A stretch of DNA of 64,000 nucleotides from Streptomyces sp. cf386 (GCF_900103585.1 NZ_FNHV01000011.1:252280-316279), one strand, 5' to 3'; positions 1 through 8,858 are shown, numbered from the stretch's first letter. The notes: generated from the letters alone by a model not told the origin. Program-made: numbers and translations.

Positions 1-566
1 AGCTCCTCGACCACCTGGTCGACGGCGATCGCGCGGCGGTTGTAGAGCTTGGTGAGGATCTGGTTCTTGACGTCGAGGGCCGCCTCGACCTTCTGGGTCA
101 GGATCGACTCGTCGTAGAGGTCCTGGACCCGGATGCCGACGCGGTTGATCTTGTCCGCGTACGTCGGGCCGATGCCGCGGCCGGTCGTCCCGATCTTCCG
201 CTTCCCGAGGAAGCGTTCCGTCACCTTGTCCACCGTCACGTTGTACGGCGTGATGATGTGAGCGTTACCGCTGATCAGGAGCTTCGACGTGTCGACGCCG
301 CGCTCGTTCAGCCCGTTCAGCTCGGAGAACAGGACCGACGGGTCGACGACGACACCGTTGCCGATGACCGGGGTGCACCCCGGGGACAGGATTCCGGAAG
401 GGAGCAGGTGGAGGGCGTACTTCTGATCACCCACGACTACCGTGTGGCCGGCGTTGTTGCCGCCCTGGTAGCGCACCACATAGTCGACGGATCCGCCTAG
501 CAGGTCCGTCGCCTTTCCCTTGCCTTCGTCACCCCACTGAGCACCGAGCAGCACAAGTGCGGGCAC
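1..566 (-). CDS. purA: Adenylosuccinate synthetase (N-terminal part; gene continues beyond the left edge)
   Basis: Catalyses the GTP-dependent joining of IMP and aspartate to adenylosuccinate, the first committed step to AMP in the cytoplasm. The GTG at 564-566 gives a protein that opens MPALVLLGAQWGDEGKGKAT, with the GDEGKGK phosphate-binding loop and the catalytic Asp typical of PurA. The downstream motifs GGNNAGHT, ISGNAHIITPYN and TTGRGIGPTY are also intact. About 188 codons are present, so the C-terminal half lies outside the window. It is divergent from the kinase-fold gene at 762, with a 195 bp gap that holds a stem-loop. Assignment is secure. Confidence 0.97.
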   Translation of the reverse strand, partial: MPALVLLGAQWGDEGKGKATDLLGGSVDYVVRYQGGNNAGHTVVVGDQKYALHLLPSGILSPGCTPVIGNGVVVDPSVLFSELNGLNERGVDTSKLLISGNAHIITPYNVTVDKVTERFLGKRKIGTTGRGIGPTYADKINRVGIRVQDLYDESILTQKVEAALDVKNQILTKLYNRRAIAVDQVVEE

Positions 567-700
567 GCGCGTACACCCCTTCCGGGCGGGGCATGTCCAA
601 GGTCAGGGGTGCACGCGTAGTGTTCCGCCGCGTGCACCACCGCCGGCCGCGACCGTCGTTGGCCGCGAACCGTCGTACCGGATGGCCCCGGAATAGACGA

Positions 701-728
701 AGCCCCTGGCGCAATAGCGCAAGGGGCT
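701..728. promoter_or_regulatory. Stem-loop between divergent purA and the kinase-fold gene
   Basis: Twelve-base arms (701-712 and 717-728, one mismatch) surround an AATA loop, giving AGCCCC..GGGGCT ends. It lies between two divergent genes, so it does not follow a visible gene. It may be a leader element of the gene at 762 or terminate an unseen transcript. Only the inverted repeat is seen; the role is inferred. Confidence 0.4.
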
Positions 729-761
729 CTTGCACAAAGATGCTACCCGAGGAAGCGAGGC

Positions 762-1655
762 ATGGCCGAGGTGGCGACTTTCGCGATGTCCGACCAGCTG
801 CTGGTGGTGATCGATCCGGTCGCTCGGATGATGGACGGGGAGTCCGTCAGGATCGCGAAAGACGTGCTCAGCGCGGGTGCGGCCACGAAAGTGTGCCTGC
901 CGGACGATCCCGACGAGTTCGCCCGGGCCCTGGCGCGCCGGGGATCGCGGCGGCCCGTGGTCGTCGGCGACGACCACGCGCTGACCCGCGCGGTGACCCT
1001 GCTGCACCGGCAGCGGGAGCTGGCCGAATGCGTGCTGTCGGTGGTGCCGGTCGGGGGTGCGCTCTCGCTGGCCAAATCCCTCGGGGTACCGACGGGCGCG
1101 GTGGCAGCGGCCCGGGCCGTGCTGGAGGGCGCGGAGCGACGGCTCGATCTGCTCGTGGACGACAGCGACGGTGTGGTGTTGGGCACACTGCGGATCCCGC
1201 CGGTCCGGGAGCCCGTAGCGCCGGACGGCCCCGAGGGGGAGGGGCCGGCTTCAGGGCCGGGTGCCGGGTCCGGCGCGGGGCGGCCGTGGTTGCGAACATG
1301 CCAGTCGCTCGTACGCACGCTGGTGCCGACGCGCCCCGCCTCCGGCACCGGGTCCGGGCCCGGGTCCGGACCGTCGCGGCTGCGGATCGAGGTGGACGGC
1401 ACGACCCTGGTCGATCTCGACCAGCCGGTCGAGGCGGTGTCGGTGACACCGGGGATCGCCGGCGTGGCCAAGGTGGAAGTACGTCCGCTGTCGGTGGGCG
1501 CGGAGACCTCACCGCTGCGGGCCGAGGGGCGGACCGTGACGGTGTCGGGCGCGCACTTCCGGTACGGGGCGGACACGGCGGTGTCGGGGCCGGTGCGGAG
1601 GAGGACGTGGACCGTGGGGGAAGGCGGGTTGCGGCTGGTGTTGCCGGGGCGGTGA
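762..1655 (+). CDS. Diacylglycerol-kinase-fold family protein (diverged)
   Basis: A 297-residue cytoplasmic protein similar to the short diacylglycerol-kinase-like proteins that sit beside purA in Streptomyces. The first 30 residues (LLVVIDPVARMMDGESVRIAKDVL region) and the later VPVGGALSLAKSLGVP stretch follow the NAD-kinase/DAG-kinase fold. The usual GGDGT nucleotide loop reads VVGDDHAL instead, so catalytic activity is doubtful. The C-terminal half has a Gly/Pro-rich linker and then a beta-rich domain (RIEVDGTTLVDLDQP). The ATG at 762 has GAGGAAG seven bases upstream; a second ATG at 786 is less well placed. True function is unknown. Confidence 0.7.
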   Translation: MAEVATFAMSDQLLVVIDPVARMMDGESVRIAKDVLSAGAATKVCLPDDPDEFARALARRGSRRPVVVGDDHALTRAVTLLHRQRELAECVLSVVPVGGALSLAKSLGVPTGAVAAARAVLEGAERRLDLLVDDSDGVVLGTLRIPPVREPVAPDGPEGEGPASGPGAGSGAGRPWLRTCQSLVRTLVPTRPASGTGSGPGSGPSRLRIEVDGTTLVDLDQPVEAVSVTPGIAGVAKVEVRPLSVGAETSPLRAEGRTVTVSGAHFRYGADTAVSGPVRRRTWTVGEGGLRLVLPGR

Positions 1656-1711
1656 GAGCCGGTGGACGGGCCCAGGGGCGGCGCTGGCGCCGACGCCGGT
1701 TCTGGCGCTGG

Positions 1712-2209
1712 TCAGCCCTGCCCGAAGGTCTCCTCCCGGTGCTCCCGCCAGCGCTCCATCATCGCCGCGATCTCGCCCTCGATGAACTCGAAGAAGGCGA
1801 GCGTCTCGGCCAGGCGGCGGCCTGCCGGGGTGTCGGCGCCGAGGCTGGTGACCCCCTCGCGCAGGGCGCTCTCCCACCGCTTGAGGACGGCTTCGCGGTT
1901 GGTCAGGGCCTCGTACCACTGGTCGCCGTGCACCCGGTAGCGCTCGCGCCGTGAGCCGGGCTCCCGTTCGCGGGACACCATGTGCGTCTGGGCGAGGTAG
2001 CGCACCGCGCCGGAGACCGCCGCGGGACTGATCTGCAGCTGTTCGCTCAGTTCGGCGGAGGTCAGCACACCCTTGTCGGAGGCGAGGAGCGCCGCGAAGA
2101 CCCGGGCGGCCATGCGCTGCATCCCGGCTTCGACGAGCTGGGCCGCGAAGGACTCCACGAACTTCGACACGGACTCGACGTCCCGCCCGTCGCCGGCTGT
2201 TTCCGTCAT
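1712..2209 (-). CDS. MarR/GbsR-type winged-helix transcriptional regulator
   Basis: A 165-residue DNA-binding protein. The winged helix spans about residues 35-95 (SAELSEQLQISPAAVSGAVRYL is the helix-turn-helix), followed by a basic wing containing REREPGSRRERYRV and a helical dimerisation tail. It is divergent from an ABC exporter, an arrangement common for MarR-type repressors that respond to the exporter's substrate. The 73 bp between them contains long inverted repeats that could be its operator. The family match is clear; the ligand is unknown. Confidence 0.87.
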   Translation of the reverse strand: MTETAGDGRDVESVSKFVESFAAQLVEAGMQRMAARVFAALLASDKGVLTSAELSEQLQISPAAVSGAVRYLAQTHMVSREREPGSRRERYRVHGDQWYEALTNREAVLKRWESALREGVTSLGADTPAGRRLAETLAFFEFIEGEIAAMMERWREHREETFGQG

Positions 2210-2225
2210 GCGTTCATCCTATCCG

Positions 2226-2283
2226 TGCTTCATACGCTTCCTTAACTTCACAAATTTCTGAAAGAAGCGTACGTTCTGAAGCA
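2226..2283. promoter_or_regulatory. Candidate MarR operator/divergent promoter with nested inverted repeats
   Basis: TGCTTCA-TACGCTTC at 2226-2240 is mirrored by GAAGCGTA (2264-2271) and TGAAGCA (2277-2283), with five extra bases between the second pair. A central palindrome TTCACAAATTTCTGAA lies at 2247-2262. The block fills the gap between the regulator and the exporter and reaches the exporter's start codon. Repressor binding here would block both promoters. Base pattern is seen; binding is inferred. Confidence 0.6.
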
Positions 2284-3191
2284 TGACGAAGGCCATTACC
2301 GTCTCCGGACTCCACAAGTCGTTCGGCAAGACGCACGCGCTCGACGGGCTCGACCTGGACGTCGAGGCCGGCGAGGTCCACGGCTTCCTCGGCCCCAACG
2401 GCGCCGGCAAGTCCACCACCCTCCGCGTCCTGCTCGGCCTGCTGCGGGCCGACTCGGGCGGCGCCCAGGTTCTCGGCCGCGACCCCTGGACGGACGCGGT
2501 GGAGGTGCACCGCCGGATCGCCTACGTGCCGGGTGACGTGACGCTGTGGCGGAACCTGTCGGGCGGTGAGGTCATCGACCTCTACGGCCGTCTCCGCGGC
2601 GGTCTGGACACCCAGCGCCGCGCGGATCTGATCGAACGGTTCGAGCTGGACCCGACGAAGAAGGGCCGCACCTACTCAAAAGGCAACCGGCAGAAGGTCG
2701 CCCTGGTCGCGGCATTCGCTTCGGACGTGGACCTGCTCATCCTCGACGAGCCGACCTCCGGACTGGACCCGCTGATGGAGGAGGTCTTCCAGCGCTGCGT
2801 GGAGGAGGAGCGGGACAAGGGCCGTACGGTCCTGCTCTCCTCGCACATCCTCAGCGAGGTCGAGGAGCTCTGCGACCGGGTCAGCATCATCCGCAAGGGC
2901 CGTACGGTCGAGAGCGGTTCGCTCGCCGACCTGCGCCATCTGACCCGGACGAGCGTCACGGCCGAGCTGGCGGGCGCACCCAACGGACTGTCACATCTCC
3001 CCGGCGTCCACGACCTCGACGTACAGGGCCGGCGCGTCCGCCTCCAGGTCGACACCGACAAGCTGGACGCCGTACTGCGCTCGCTGAGCGAGTCCGGCGT
3101 GCGCTCCCTGACATCGACGCCGCCGACGCTGGAGGAGCTGTTCCTGCGGCACTACCAGGACGACGTGCGCGAAGGGGTGGCCGCACGATGA
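2283..3191 (+). CDS. ABC exporter ATP-binding protein
   Basis: A 302-residue nucleotide-binding subunit of an ABC-2-type exporter at the inner face of the membrane. Walker A is GFLGPNGAGKSTTLR near residue 40, and Walker B is LLILDEPTSGLDPL near residue 155. The signature is the variant YSKGNRQKVALVAAF, followed by the H-loop SSHILSEVEEL. The C-terminal 70 residues are the extension typical of drug-resistance ABC proteins (DrrA-like). Its stop overlaps the permease start by four bases (ATGA), so the pair is translationally coupled. The cargo cannot be told from sequence; drug or lipid export is typical for the family. Confidence 0.93.
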   Translation: MTKAITVSGLHKSFGKTHALDGLDLDVEAGEVHGFLGPNGAGKSTTLRVLLGLLRADSGGAQVLGRDPWTDAVEVHRRIAYVPGDVTLWRNLSGGEVIDLYGRLRGGLDTQRRADLIERFELDPTKKGRTYSKGNRQKVALVAAFASDVDLLILDEPTSGLDPLMEEVFQRCVEEERDKGRTVLLSSHILSEVEELCDRVSIIRKGRTVESGSLADLRHLTRTSVTAELAGAPNGLSHLPGVHDLDVQGRRVRLQVDTDKLDAVLRSLSESGVRSLTSTPPTLEELFLRHYQDDVREGVAAR

Positions 3192-4798
3192 CCACAACCG
3201 CGACCGCCTTCGACGTACGGCCGACAGGCTCGCGCCAACTGGCCGGCACCGGAACGCTGCTGCGCTTCGCGCTGCGCCGCGACCGGCTGATGATCCCGGT
3301 CTGGGTCGGCGTGAACGCACTCATGATCCTCTCCATGCCGAACACCCTGGAGAACCTGTACGACTCCCCGGCCGACCGCGCGGGGCTGCTGCAGGACACG
3401 GCGGGCAACGCCTCCTTCCGCGCGCTGATCGGCCCCGTCTTCGACGACTCGATCGGCGCCCTGACGGCCTGGCGGGTCGGCGTGTACGCGGGCGCCCTCG
3501 CGGCCGTGGTGAGCCTGCTCCTCGTCGTACGGCACACCCGGGACGAGGAGGAGAGCGGCCGTCAGGAGCTGGTGGCGTCCGGGATGGTGGGGCGCCGGGC
3601 CTCCCTGACGGCCGCGCTGCTGACAGCGGCGGTCGCGAACGCCGTACTGGCCCTGCTGGTGACGGCCGGACTCGCCGGACAGGGCGCCTCCGGGGCGCTG
3701 GCCTTCGGGCTGGGCCTCGCCGGGGTCGGCATGGTGTTCGCCACGCTGGCGGCGATCGTCGCCCAGTTCACGGAGAGCGCACGGCTGGCGCGGGGGCTGA
3801 CGGCGGGGCTGGTGGGCGCCGCGTTCGTGCTGCGGGCGGCGGGCGACTCGGCGTCGGACGACGGTTCGTCGGCGCTGACCTGGGCGTCGCCGCTGGGCTG
3901 GCTGGAGAACCTGCGGTCCTTCGCGGACGAGCGGTGGTGGGTGCTGCTGCTGTTCGCGGGGGCGGCCCTGGTGCAGGGCGTGGTGGCGTACGAGCTCGCC
4001 GGGCGCCGGGACGTGGGGATGAGCTTCCTGCCCACCCGGCCGGGACCCGCCCTCGGCCGGCTCCGCACGGCGGGTGCGCTGGCCTGGCGGCTGCAGCGGG
4101 GCAGCGTGCTCGGCTGGAGCATCGGGTTCTTCCTCGCCGGGGTCATCTACGGCGGGCTCACCGACGGGGTGGCCGATCTGGTCGGCGACAACGACAACGC
4201 GCGGGAGATCTTCGAGCGCATGGGCGGCCAGTCGGGGCTGACGGACGCGTTCCTGGCGTCGATGGTCGGCATGCTGGGTCTGATCGCCGCGTTGTATGTG
4301 GTGGGTTCGGTCCTGCGGCTGCACGGCGAGGAGACCTCGATGCGGGCCGAGCCGATCCTGGCGGGCGCGGTGGGCCGCCTGCGGTGGGCCTCCGGCCACC
4401 TGCTGATCGCCTTCGCCGGTGCCGCACTGATCATGCTCCTCACCGGCCTGGGCTTCGCCGTCGGCTACGGCAAGCAGATCGGCCCGATCCTGGGCGCCTG
4501 CCTGGTCCAGCTTCCGGCTGTGTGGGTCGTCGGGGGGCTGGCCGTGCTGCTGTACGGGGTGCTGCCGCGCGCCGCGATGGCGGCCTGGGGCGTGGCCGGG
4601 GCGGTGCTGCTGATCGGCTGGGTGGGGCCTGCGCTCGACGTCCCGCAGGCGGTGCTGGATCTGTCGCCGTTCGGGCATCTGCCGAAGTTGCCGGGTGGGG
4701 GGATGGAGTGGGGGCCGGTGCTGGTCCTGCTCGGGCTGGCGGCTGTGCTGGTGGCCGGGGGGTTGGTGGGGTTGCGGCGGCGGGATCTGACGACGTGA
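3188..4798 (+). CDS. ABC exporter permease, ABC-2 family
   Basis: A 536-residue multi-spanning membrane protein with about twelve hydrophobic segments in two similar halves (first half begins LLRFALRRDRLMIPVW, second ALAWRLQRGSVLGWS). It resembles the permeases annotated as polyketide-antibiotic exporters in actinomycetes. It forms the channel for the coupled ATPase at 2283. Expression is probably controlled by the divergent MarR-type regulator. A GC-rich dispersed repeat follows its stop. The substrate is unknown. Confidence 0.88.
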   Translation: MTTTATAFDVRPTGSRQLAGTGTLLRFALRRDRLMIPVWVGVNALMILSMPNTLENLYDSPADRAGLLQDTAGNASFRALIGPVFDDSIGALTAWRVGVYAGALAAVVSLLLVVRHTRDEEESGRQELVASGMVGRRASLTAALLTAAVANAVLALLVTAGLAGQGASGALAFGLGLAGVGMVFATLAAIVAQFTESARLARGLTAGLVGAAFVLRAAGDSASDDGSSALTWASPLGWLENLRSFADERWWVLLLFAGAALVQGVVAYELAGRRDVGMSFLPTRPGPALGRLRTAGALAWRLQRGSVLGWSIGFFLAGVIYGGLTDGVADLVGDNDNAREIFERMGGQSGLTDAFLASMVGMLGLIAALYVVGSVLRLHGEETSMRAEPILAGAVGRLRWASGHLLIAFAGAALIMLLTGLGFAVGYGKQIGPILGACLVQLPAVWVVGGLAVLLYGVLPRAAMAAWGVAGAVLLIGWVGPALDVPQAVLDLSPFGHLPKLPGGGMEWGPVLVLLGLAAVLVAGGLVGLRRRDLTT

Positions 4799-4825
4799 GG
4801 GGTGGTGGGGGTGCCGTGGGGGTGT

Positions 4826-4966
4826 TTCGCCCCCGCCGCCCCTACCCGTCCCATCCCCAGGGGCTGCCGCCCCTTCGACCCCGCCTCCTGGGGGCTGCCG
4901 CCCCCAGACCCCCGCTATCGGCCCCGAAAGGGCCTCGTCCTCAAACGCCGGACGGGCTGAAATGCC
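4826..4966. repeat. Dispersed GC-rich intergenic repeat, copy A
   Basis: Begins CGCCCCCGCCGCCCCTACCC and ends near CTCAAACGCCGGACGGGCT, with internal GGGGCTGCCGCCCC and GGGGGCTGCCGCCCCC stem-loops. The same block occurs at 18070-18251 and 54721-54822. This copy fills the gap between the convergent exporter permease and P450 genes, where its hairpins could act as a two-way terminator. Confidence 0.7.
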
Positions 4967-5003
4967 CGGACCGGCGCCTGGAGACGCACCCTACGAGTCT
5001 GTC

Positions 5004-6224
5004 CTACGCCGGCTCCACCACCAGGCCCTCCAGTCCCCGGATCACGAAGTTCGGCTTGCGCTCCGGCTCCGCCGACAGGCGCAACGTCGGCGCCTGCTCC
5101 AGCAGCGCCGTCATCGATGCCGCCAGCTCGATGCGGGCCAGCGGTGCGCCGATGCAGTAGTGGATCCCCGCGCTGAAGGAGATGTGCGGGTTCTCCTTGC
5201 GGGTGAGGTCCAGCTTGTCCGGGGCCTCGAAGGCCTGCGGGTCATGATTCGCGGAGCCGAAGAGCATGGCGATCTCCGCGCCGCGCGGGATCGTCGTGCC
5301 GGCGATCTCGATCTCGTCCAGGACCCAGCGTTCGAAGAGCTGGAGCGGGGTGTCGTAGCGCATCAGCTCCTCGATCGCGGAGGGGATCAGGGAGTGGTCG
5401 GCGCGCAGGGCCGCCAGCTGGTCGGGGTTGCGGAACAGCGCCCACCAGCCGTTGACCGTGGCGTTCACCGTGGCCTCGTGGCCGGCGTTGAGGAGGAGGA
5501 CGGCCGTCGAGATCATCTCCTGCTCTGTGAGCCGGTCGCCCTCGTCGTACGCCGCGATCAGGCCGGAGATCAGATCCTCGCCGGGCTCCTTACGGCGGGC
5601 CGCGATCAGCTCCAGGAGGTAGTCGGAGAACTCGACCGAGGCGCGGACCGCCCTGGTCGCCGTCTCCTCCGACGGGTTCAGCTCGTACATTCCGCAGATG
5701 TCCGCCGACCAGGGCCGCAGCTGCGCCCGGTCCGCCTCCGGAATGCCCAGCATCTCGGCGATCACCGCGACCGGCAGGGGCTCCGCGACGTCCGCCAGCA
5801 GGTCGCCGCCGCCCGCCTCGACCAGCCCGGACACCAGCTCGCCCGCCAACTGCCGCACATACGGCTTCAACTGCTCCACCGTGCGCGGCGTGAACGCCTT
5901 CGACACCAGCCGGCGGATCCTGGTGTGGTCCGGCGGCTCCAGGTCGAGCATCCCGTGGTCGTTGAGGACGTGGAACGGCTCGTGCTCCGGCGGGGGCGCG
6001 GTGCGGCCGAAGTCCTCGTGGGAGAACCGGTGCTGATACGTCCGGCCCAGCCTGCGATCACGCAGCAGCGCCGAGACGTCCGCGTGGTGCGGCACCAGCC
6101 ACTGGTTCGTGGGCTCGAAGTAGTGCACCCGGCCGCGGGCACGCAGCTCGGCGTACGCGGGGTACGGGTCGGCCAGGAACGCCGGGTCCCACGGGTCGAA
6201 AGCGAGGTCGGAAGGAGCTGCCAT
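5004..6224 (-). CDS. Cytochrome P450 (CYP107-like)
   Basis: A 406-residue soluble class I P450 that would oxidise a small substrate using ferredoxin electrons. The I-helix oxygen-activation motif is LLNAGHEATVN, the K-helix ExxR is EELMR, and the heme-thiolate region is FSAGIHYCIGAPLAR with Cys near residue 356. The Cys loop has Ser where most P450s have Gly after the Phe. Overall similarity fits the CYP107 family, and a P450 lies at a comparable place in S. coelicolor. No ferredoxin gene is adjacent. The substrate is unknown. Confidence 0.9.
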   Translation of the reverse strand: MAAPSDLAFDPWDPAFLADPYPAYAELRARGRVHYFEPTNQWLVPHHADVSALLRDRRLGRTYQHRFSHEDFGRTAPPPEHEPFHVLNDHGMLDLEPPDHTRIRRLVSKAFTPRTVEQLKPYVRQLAGELVSGLVEAGGGDLLADVAEPLPVAVIAEMLGIPEADRAQLRPWSADICGMYELNPSEETATRAVRASVEFSDYLLELIAARRKEPGEDLISGLIAAYDEGDRLTEQEMISTAVLLLNAGHEATVNATVNGWWALFRNPDQLAALRADHSLIPSAIEELMRYDTPLQLFERWVLDEIEIAGTTIPRGAEIAMLFGSANHDPQAFEAPDKLDLTRKENPHISFSAGIHYCIGAPLARIELAASMTALLEQAPTLRLSAEPERKPNFVIRGLEGLVVEPA

Positions 6225-6277
6225 GCACGGACGTTAGAACGCCCTCCCCCTCCCTGACCAGGGGTGCAGGGCCCCTC

Positions 6278-6712
6278 TTACGCCGCGCCGAAGTCGGGGA
6301 GCGTGATCGTGCCGTCCTCGGCGAGCGGGAATCCGGGGTTGTGGGCGACCTCCCAGGCGTGGCCGTCGGGGTCGACGAACGCGCTGGAGTAGAAGCCGAT
6401 CTCGTTCACGGCCGCCGGCTTGGTCACCGTCCCGCCCGCCCCTTCCACGGCCGCGAGCAGCTCGTCGACCTCCGCCTCGGAACGGACGTTGTGCGCGAGG
6501 GCGATCCCGTCGAAACCGCCTGCCCGCCCGGGCTCCAGACCGCAGTCCCGGGCCAGCTTCTCCCGGCCCCACAACACCAGCCCCAGGCCTCCCGCCTGGA
6601 AGAACACGGTCTCCGCGACCTCCTGCCCCCGCCAGCCCAGCGCCTCGTAGAACGCCTTGGACCGGGCCAGATCGGAGACTCCCAGCGTGATCAGAGTGAT
6701 GCGCTGTTCCAT
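6278..6712 (-). CDS. VOC (glyoxalase/bleomycin-resistance fold) family protein
   Basis: A 144-residue protein with two beta-alpha-beta-beta-beta modules: the first starts ITLITLGVSDLARSKAFYEALGW, the second ends FVDPDGHAWEVAHNPGF. The DPDGHAWEV metal-site motif is present. Members act as glyoxalases, dioxygenases or drug-binding resistance proteins, and sequence alone does not choose among these. The ATG at 6710-6712 fits the domain start; longer upstream reading runs into the adjacent regulator. It lies 44 bases downstream of the response regulator gene and may share its transcript. Confidence 0.85.
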   Translation of the reverse strand: MEQRITLITLGVSDLARSKAFYEALGWRGQEVAETVFFQAGGLGLVLWGREKLARDCGLEPGRAGGFDGIALAHNVRSEAEVDELLAAVEGAGGTVTKPAAVNEIGFYSSAFVDPDGHAWEVAHNPGFPLAEDGTITLPDFGAA

Positions 6713-6756
6713 CCCCTCACCGTACGTCCGACCCGGATGCCGCGCGGCTGGTCGCG

Positions 6757-7422
6757 TCAGCCCGGGGTGACCAGTCGGGCCTCGTAGGCGAACACCGCCG
6801 CCTGGGTGCGGTCCCGCAGGCCCAGCTTCACCAGGATGCGGCTGACATGGGTCTTGATAGTCGACTCGGCGACCACCAGGCGCTCGGCTATCTCCGCGTT
6901 CGACAGGCCCTGGGCGATCAGGACCAGCACCTCCGTCTCGCGCTCGGTCAGTTCCCCGTACGCCGCGTGCGCGGAGGACATCAGACGCGGGGAGTCGGAC
7001 AGCTTCGAGAACTCCGTGATCAGCCGCCGGGTGACGGAGGGGGCGAGCAGGGCCTCGCCGGCCGCCACCACCCGTACACCGTCGGCGAGCTGGCGTGCCG
7101 AGGCGTCCTTGAGGAGGAAGCCCGAGGCTCCCGCGCGCAACGCCTGGTACACGTACTCGTCGAGGTCGAAGGTGGTCAGCACCAGCACCTTGGCAGCACC
7201 GTCGGCGGCGACGATCTCGCGGGTCGCCTCGATGCCGTTCAGCTCCGGCATGCGGATGTCCATCAGCACGACGTCCGGGGTGAGTTCGCGGACCCGGTCC
7301 ACCGCCTCGCGGCCGTTGACCGCCTCGCCGACGACCTCGATGTCCGGCATCGCGTTGAGCAGGACCGAGAAGCCCTCGCGCACCATCATCTGGTCGTCCG
7401 CGATCAGCACGCGGATGGTCAT
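6757..7422 (-). CDS. NarL/FixJ-type response regulator (two-component system 1)
   Basis: A 221-residue transcription factor. The receiver domain (residues 1-120) has the acidic pair in IRVLIADDQ, the phospho-acceptor Asp in DVVLMDIRMPE and Lys in GFLLKDAS. The LuxR-type helix-turn-helix at about 155-215 contains LTERETEVLVLIAQGLSNAE and STIKTHVSRIL. The start overlaps the kinase gene stop by four bases (ATGA), so kinase and regulator are made together. It is highly similar along its length to the regulator at 8859, which suggests a duplication. Confidence 0.95.
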   Translation of the reverse strand: MTIRVLIADDQMMVREGFSVLLNAMPDIEVVGEAVNGREAVDRVRELTPDVVLMDIRMPELNGIEATREIVAADGAAKVLVLTTFDLDEYVYQALRAGASGFLLKDASARQLADGVRVVAAGEALLAPSVTRRLITEFSKLSDSPRLMSSAHAAYGELTERETEVLVLIAQGLSNAEIAERLVVAESTIKTHVSRILVKLGLRDRTQAAVFAYEARLVTPG

Positions 7423-8753
7423 GAGTTGTCCTCTGTGGTCGTGGTGACCGGCAGGAACACCGCCACCTCGTAGCCGCCGTCCTCTGTCCGGCCCGCCGTG
7501 ATCTCACCGTTCAGCATGGAGACACGCTCCCGCATCCCGGTGATGCCGTGCCCGGCGCCGGGTGAGGGTTTCACCAGGGCGGGCGCGGGCGGCGGGCCGT
7601 TGACTATGCGCAGGCCCAGGCCGCCGAGGACGTACCCGATCTCGACGCGGGCGCTCGCGCCGGGCGCGTGCCGCAGGCTGTTGCTCAGCGCCTCCTGCAC
7701 GATCCGGTACGCCGACAGCTCCACTCCCGGCGGCAGCTCACGCACCGCGCCGGTCACCGCCTTCTCGACGGCCAGTCCGGTGTCCCGCACGTTCGTCAGC
7801 AGCGCGTCCAGGTCGGCGAGGGTGGGCTGCGGGGCGTCCGGGGCCTCGTAGTCCTCGGCGCGGACGACGCCCAGGACGCGGCGCAGTTCGGTGAGGGCCG
7901 CCACCGCGTTCTCCCGGATGGTGGCGAAGGCGCGCTCCAGCTCCGGCGGCGGGTTCTCCACCCGGTAGGGGGCGGCCTCGGCCTGGATGGCGACGACCGA
8001 CATGTGGTGGGCCACCACGTCGTGCAGCTCGCGGGCGATCGTCGTGCGCTCCTCCAGCAGGGTGCGCCGGGAACGCTCGTGCGCGGTCTCGGTCTGCTGG
8101 GCGGTGACCTCCTGCCGGGCGTCGCGGCGTATGTGCCAGAGAGCGACGACGAGCAGGACCATCGTGGAGATGACCATCATGGGGCCGGTGTTCGTGCCGT
8201 AGTAGCCGCTGCCGCCACCGGCGTCTGCCAAGAGGCCGTACGCCCCCGTCACTCCCCACATCCACGCCGCCGTGCGGGGCCTGGTGCGAAGGGCCACGAC
8301 CGTCAGCACGGTCAGATGGCAGGCGAGGCTGCCCGGCATCCACGGCCATTCGCCCGCGCCGCCGATCACCGCGACGATCGGAGTGGCGGCCATGGACAGC
8401 CAGAACGCTCCGACGGGCCGCGCCATGGTCAGCAGAATCGGGATCGCACAGAGCGGACCGACCAGCAGGGACGGCCCGTCGGTGTCGACACTGCCGATGA
8501 ACAGGGTGAGCAGGGCCACCGTGGTGATCACGGCATGGGGTGTCCAGGCCGCGTACTCGCGCAGACGGCCGGGCAGCCGACGGGTCAGCGGCCCGTCGAC
8601 CCGCATCCGCGGCAGCGGACGGTAGACGAAGGCGTCGTGGAACAGGTCCTGCCGCAGCCCTTGCAGGGCGTCCGCGGCCAGCCGGAACTCCGGGCTGCGC
8701 GGCTTGGCGCCGTCCCCCGGTGGCGGTGTCTGCATGTGGGTCGTCTCGGTCAC
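7419..8753 (-). CDS. Sensor histidine kinase, DesK/HisKA_3 type (two-component system 1)
   Basis: A 444-residue membrane kinase. Several hydrophobic segments occupy about residues 75-205. The dimerisation/phospho-acceptor helix contains TIARELHDVVAHHMSVVAIQ, with the His of RELHD phosphorylated. The HATPase domain includes AYRIVQEALSNSLRHAPGA and GHGITGMRERV. The sensor is intramembrane with no large external domain, as in kinases that sense envelope stress. It phosphorylates the coupled regulator at 6757. A sequence motif shared with another operon lies 65-85 bases upstream. Confidence 0.94.
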   Translation of the reverse strand: MTETTHMQTPPPGDGAKPRSPEFRLAADALQGLRQDLFHDAFVYRPLPRMRVDGPLTRRLPGRLREYAAWTPHAVITTVALLTLFIGSVDTDGPSLLVGPLCAIPILLTMARPVGAFWLSMAATPIVAVIGGAGEWPWMPGSLACHLTVLTVVALRTRPRTAAWMWGVTGAYGLLADAGGGSGYYGTNTGPMMVISTMVLLVVALWHIRRDARQEVTAQQTETAHERSRRTLLEERTTIARELHDVVAHHMSVVAIQAEAAPYRVENPPPELERAFATIRENAVAALTELRRVLGVVRAEDYEAPDAPQPTLADLDALLTNVRDTGLAVEKAVTGAVRELPPGVELSAYRIVQEALSNSLRHAPGASARVEIGYVLGGLGLRIVNGPPPAPALVKPSPGAGHGITGMRERVSMLNGEITAGRTEDGGYEVAVFLPVTTTTEDNS

Positions 8754-8817
8754 GTACAGAACGGTAGGCGCACAGGGTGTCGCGGTCGTCCCCAGTGAGA
8801 GGGGTTCCCGCAGGTCC

Positions 8818-8838
8818 CTCTCAGGTACTACGGGTATC
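8818..8838. promoter_or_regulatory. Upstream motif, copy 1 (shared with 13488-13508)
   Basis: CTCAGGTACTACGGGTATC with two further matching bases on its left. It lies 65-85 bases upstream of the kinase start at 8753 and is also directly downstream-facing from the stop of system 2. The second copy, upstream of the operon starting at 13380, differs at one of 21 positions. A binding site for one of the two response regulators or a shared promoter is likely by position only. Confidence 0.5.
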
Positions 8839-8858
8839 CGTGCTGGTCGTGCCCGGGG

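Noticed and set aside
557..1954. Plus-strand open frame of 465 codons across the kinase-fold gene
   Set aside because: Shadow frame, Arg/Gly-rich, overlapping two real genes on both strands.
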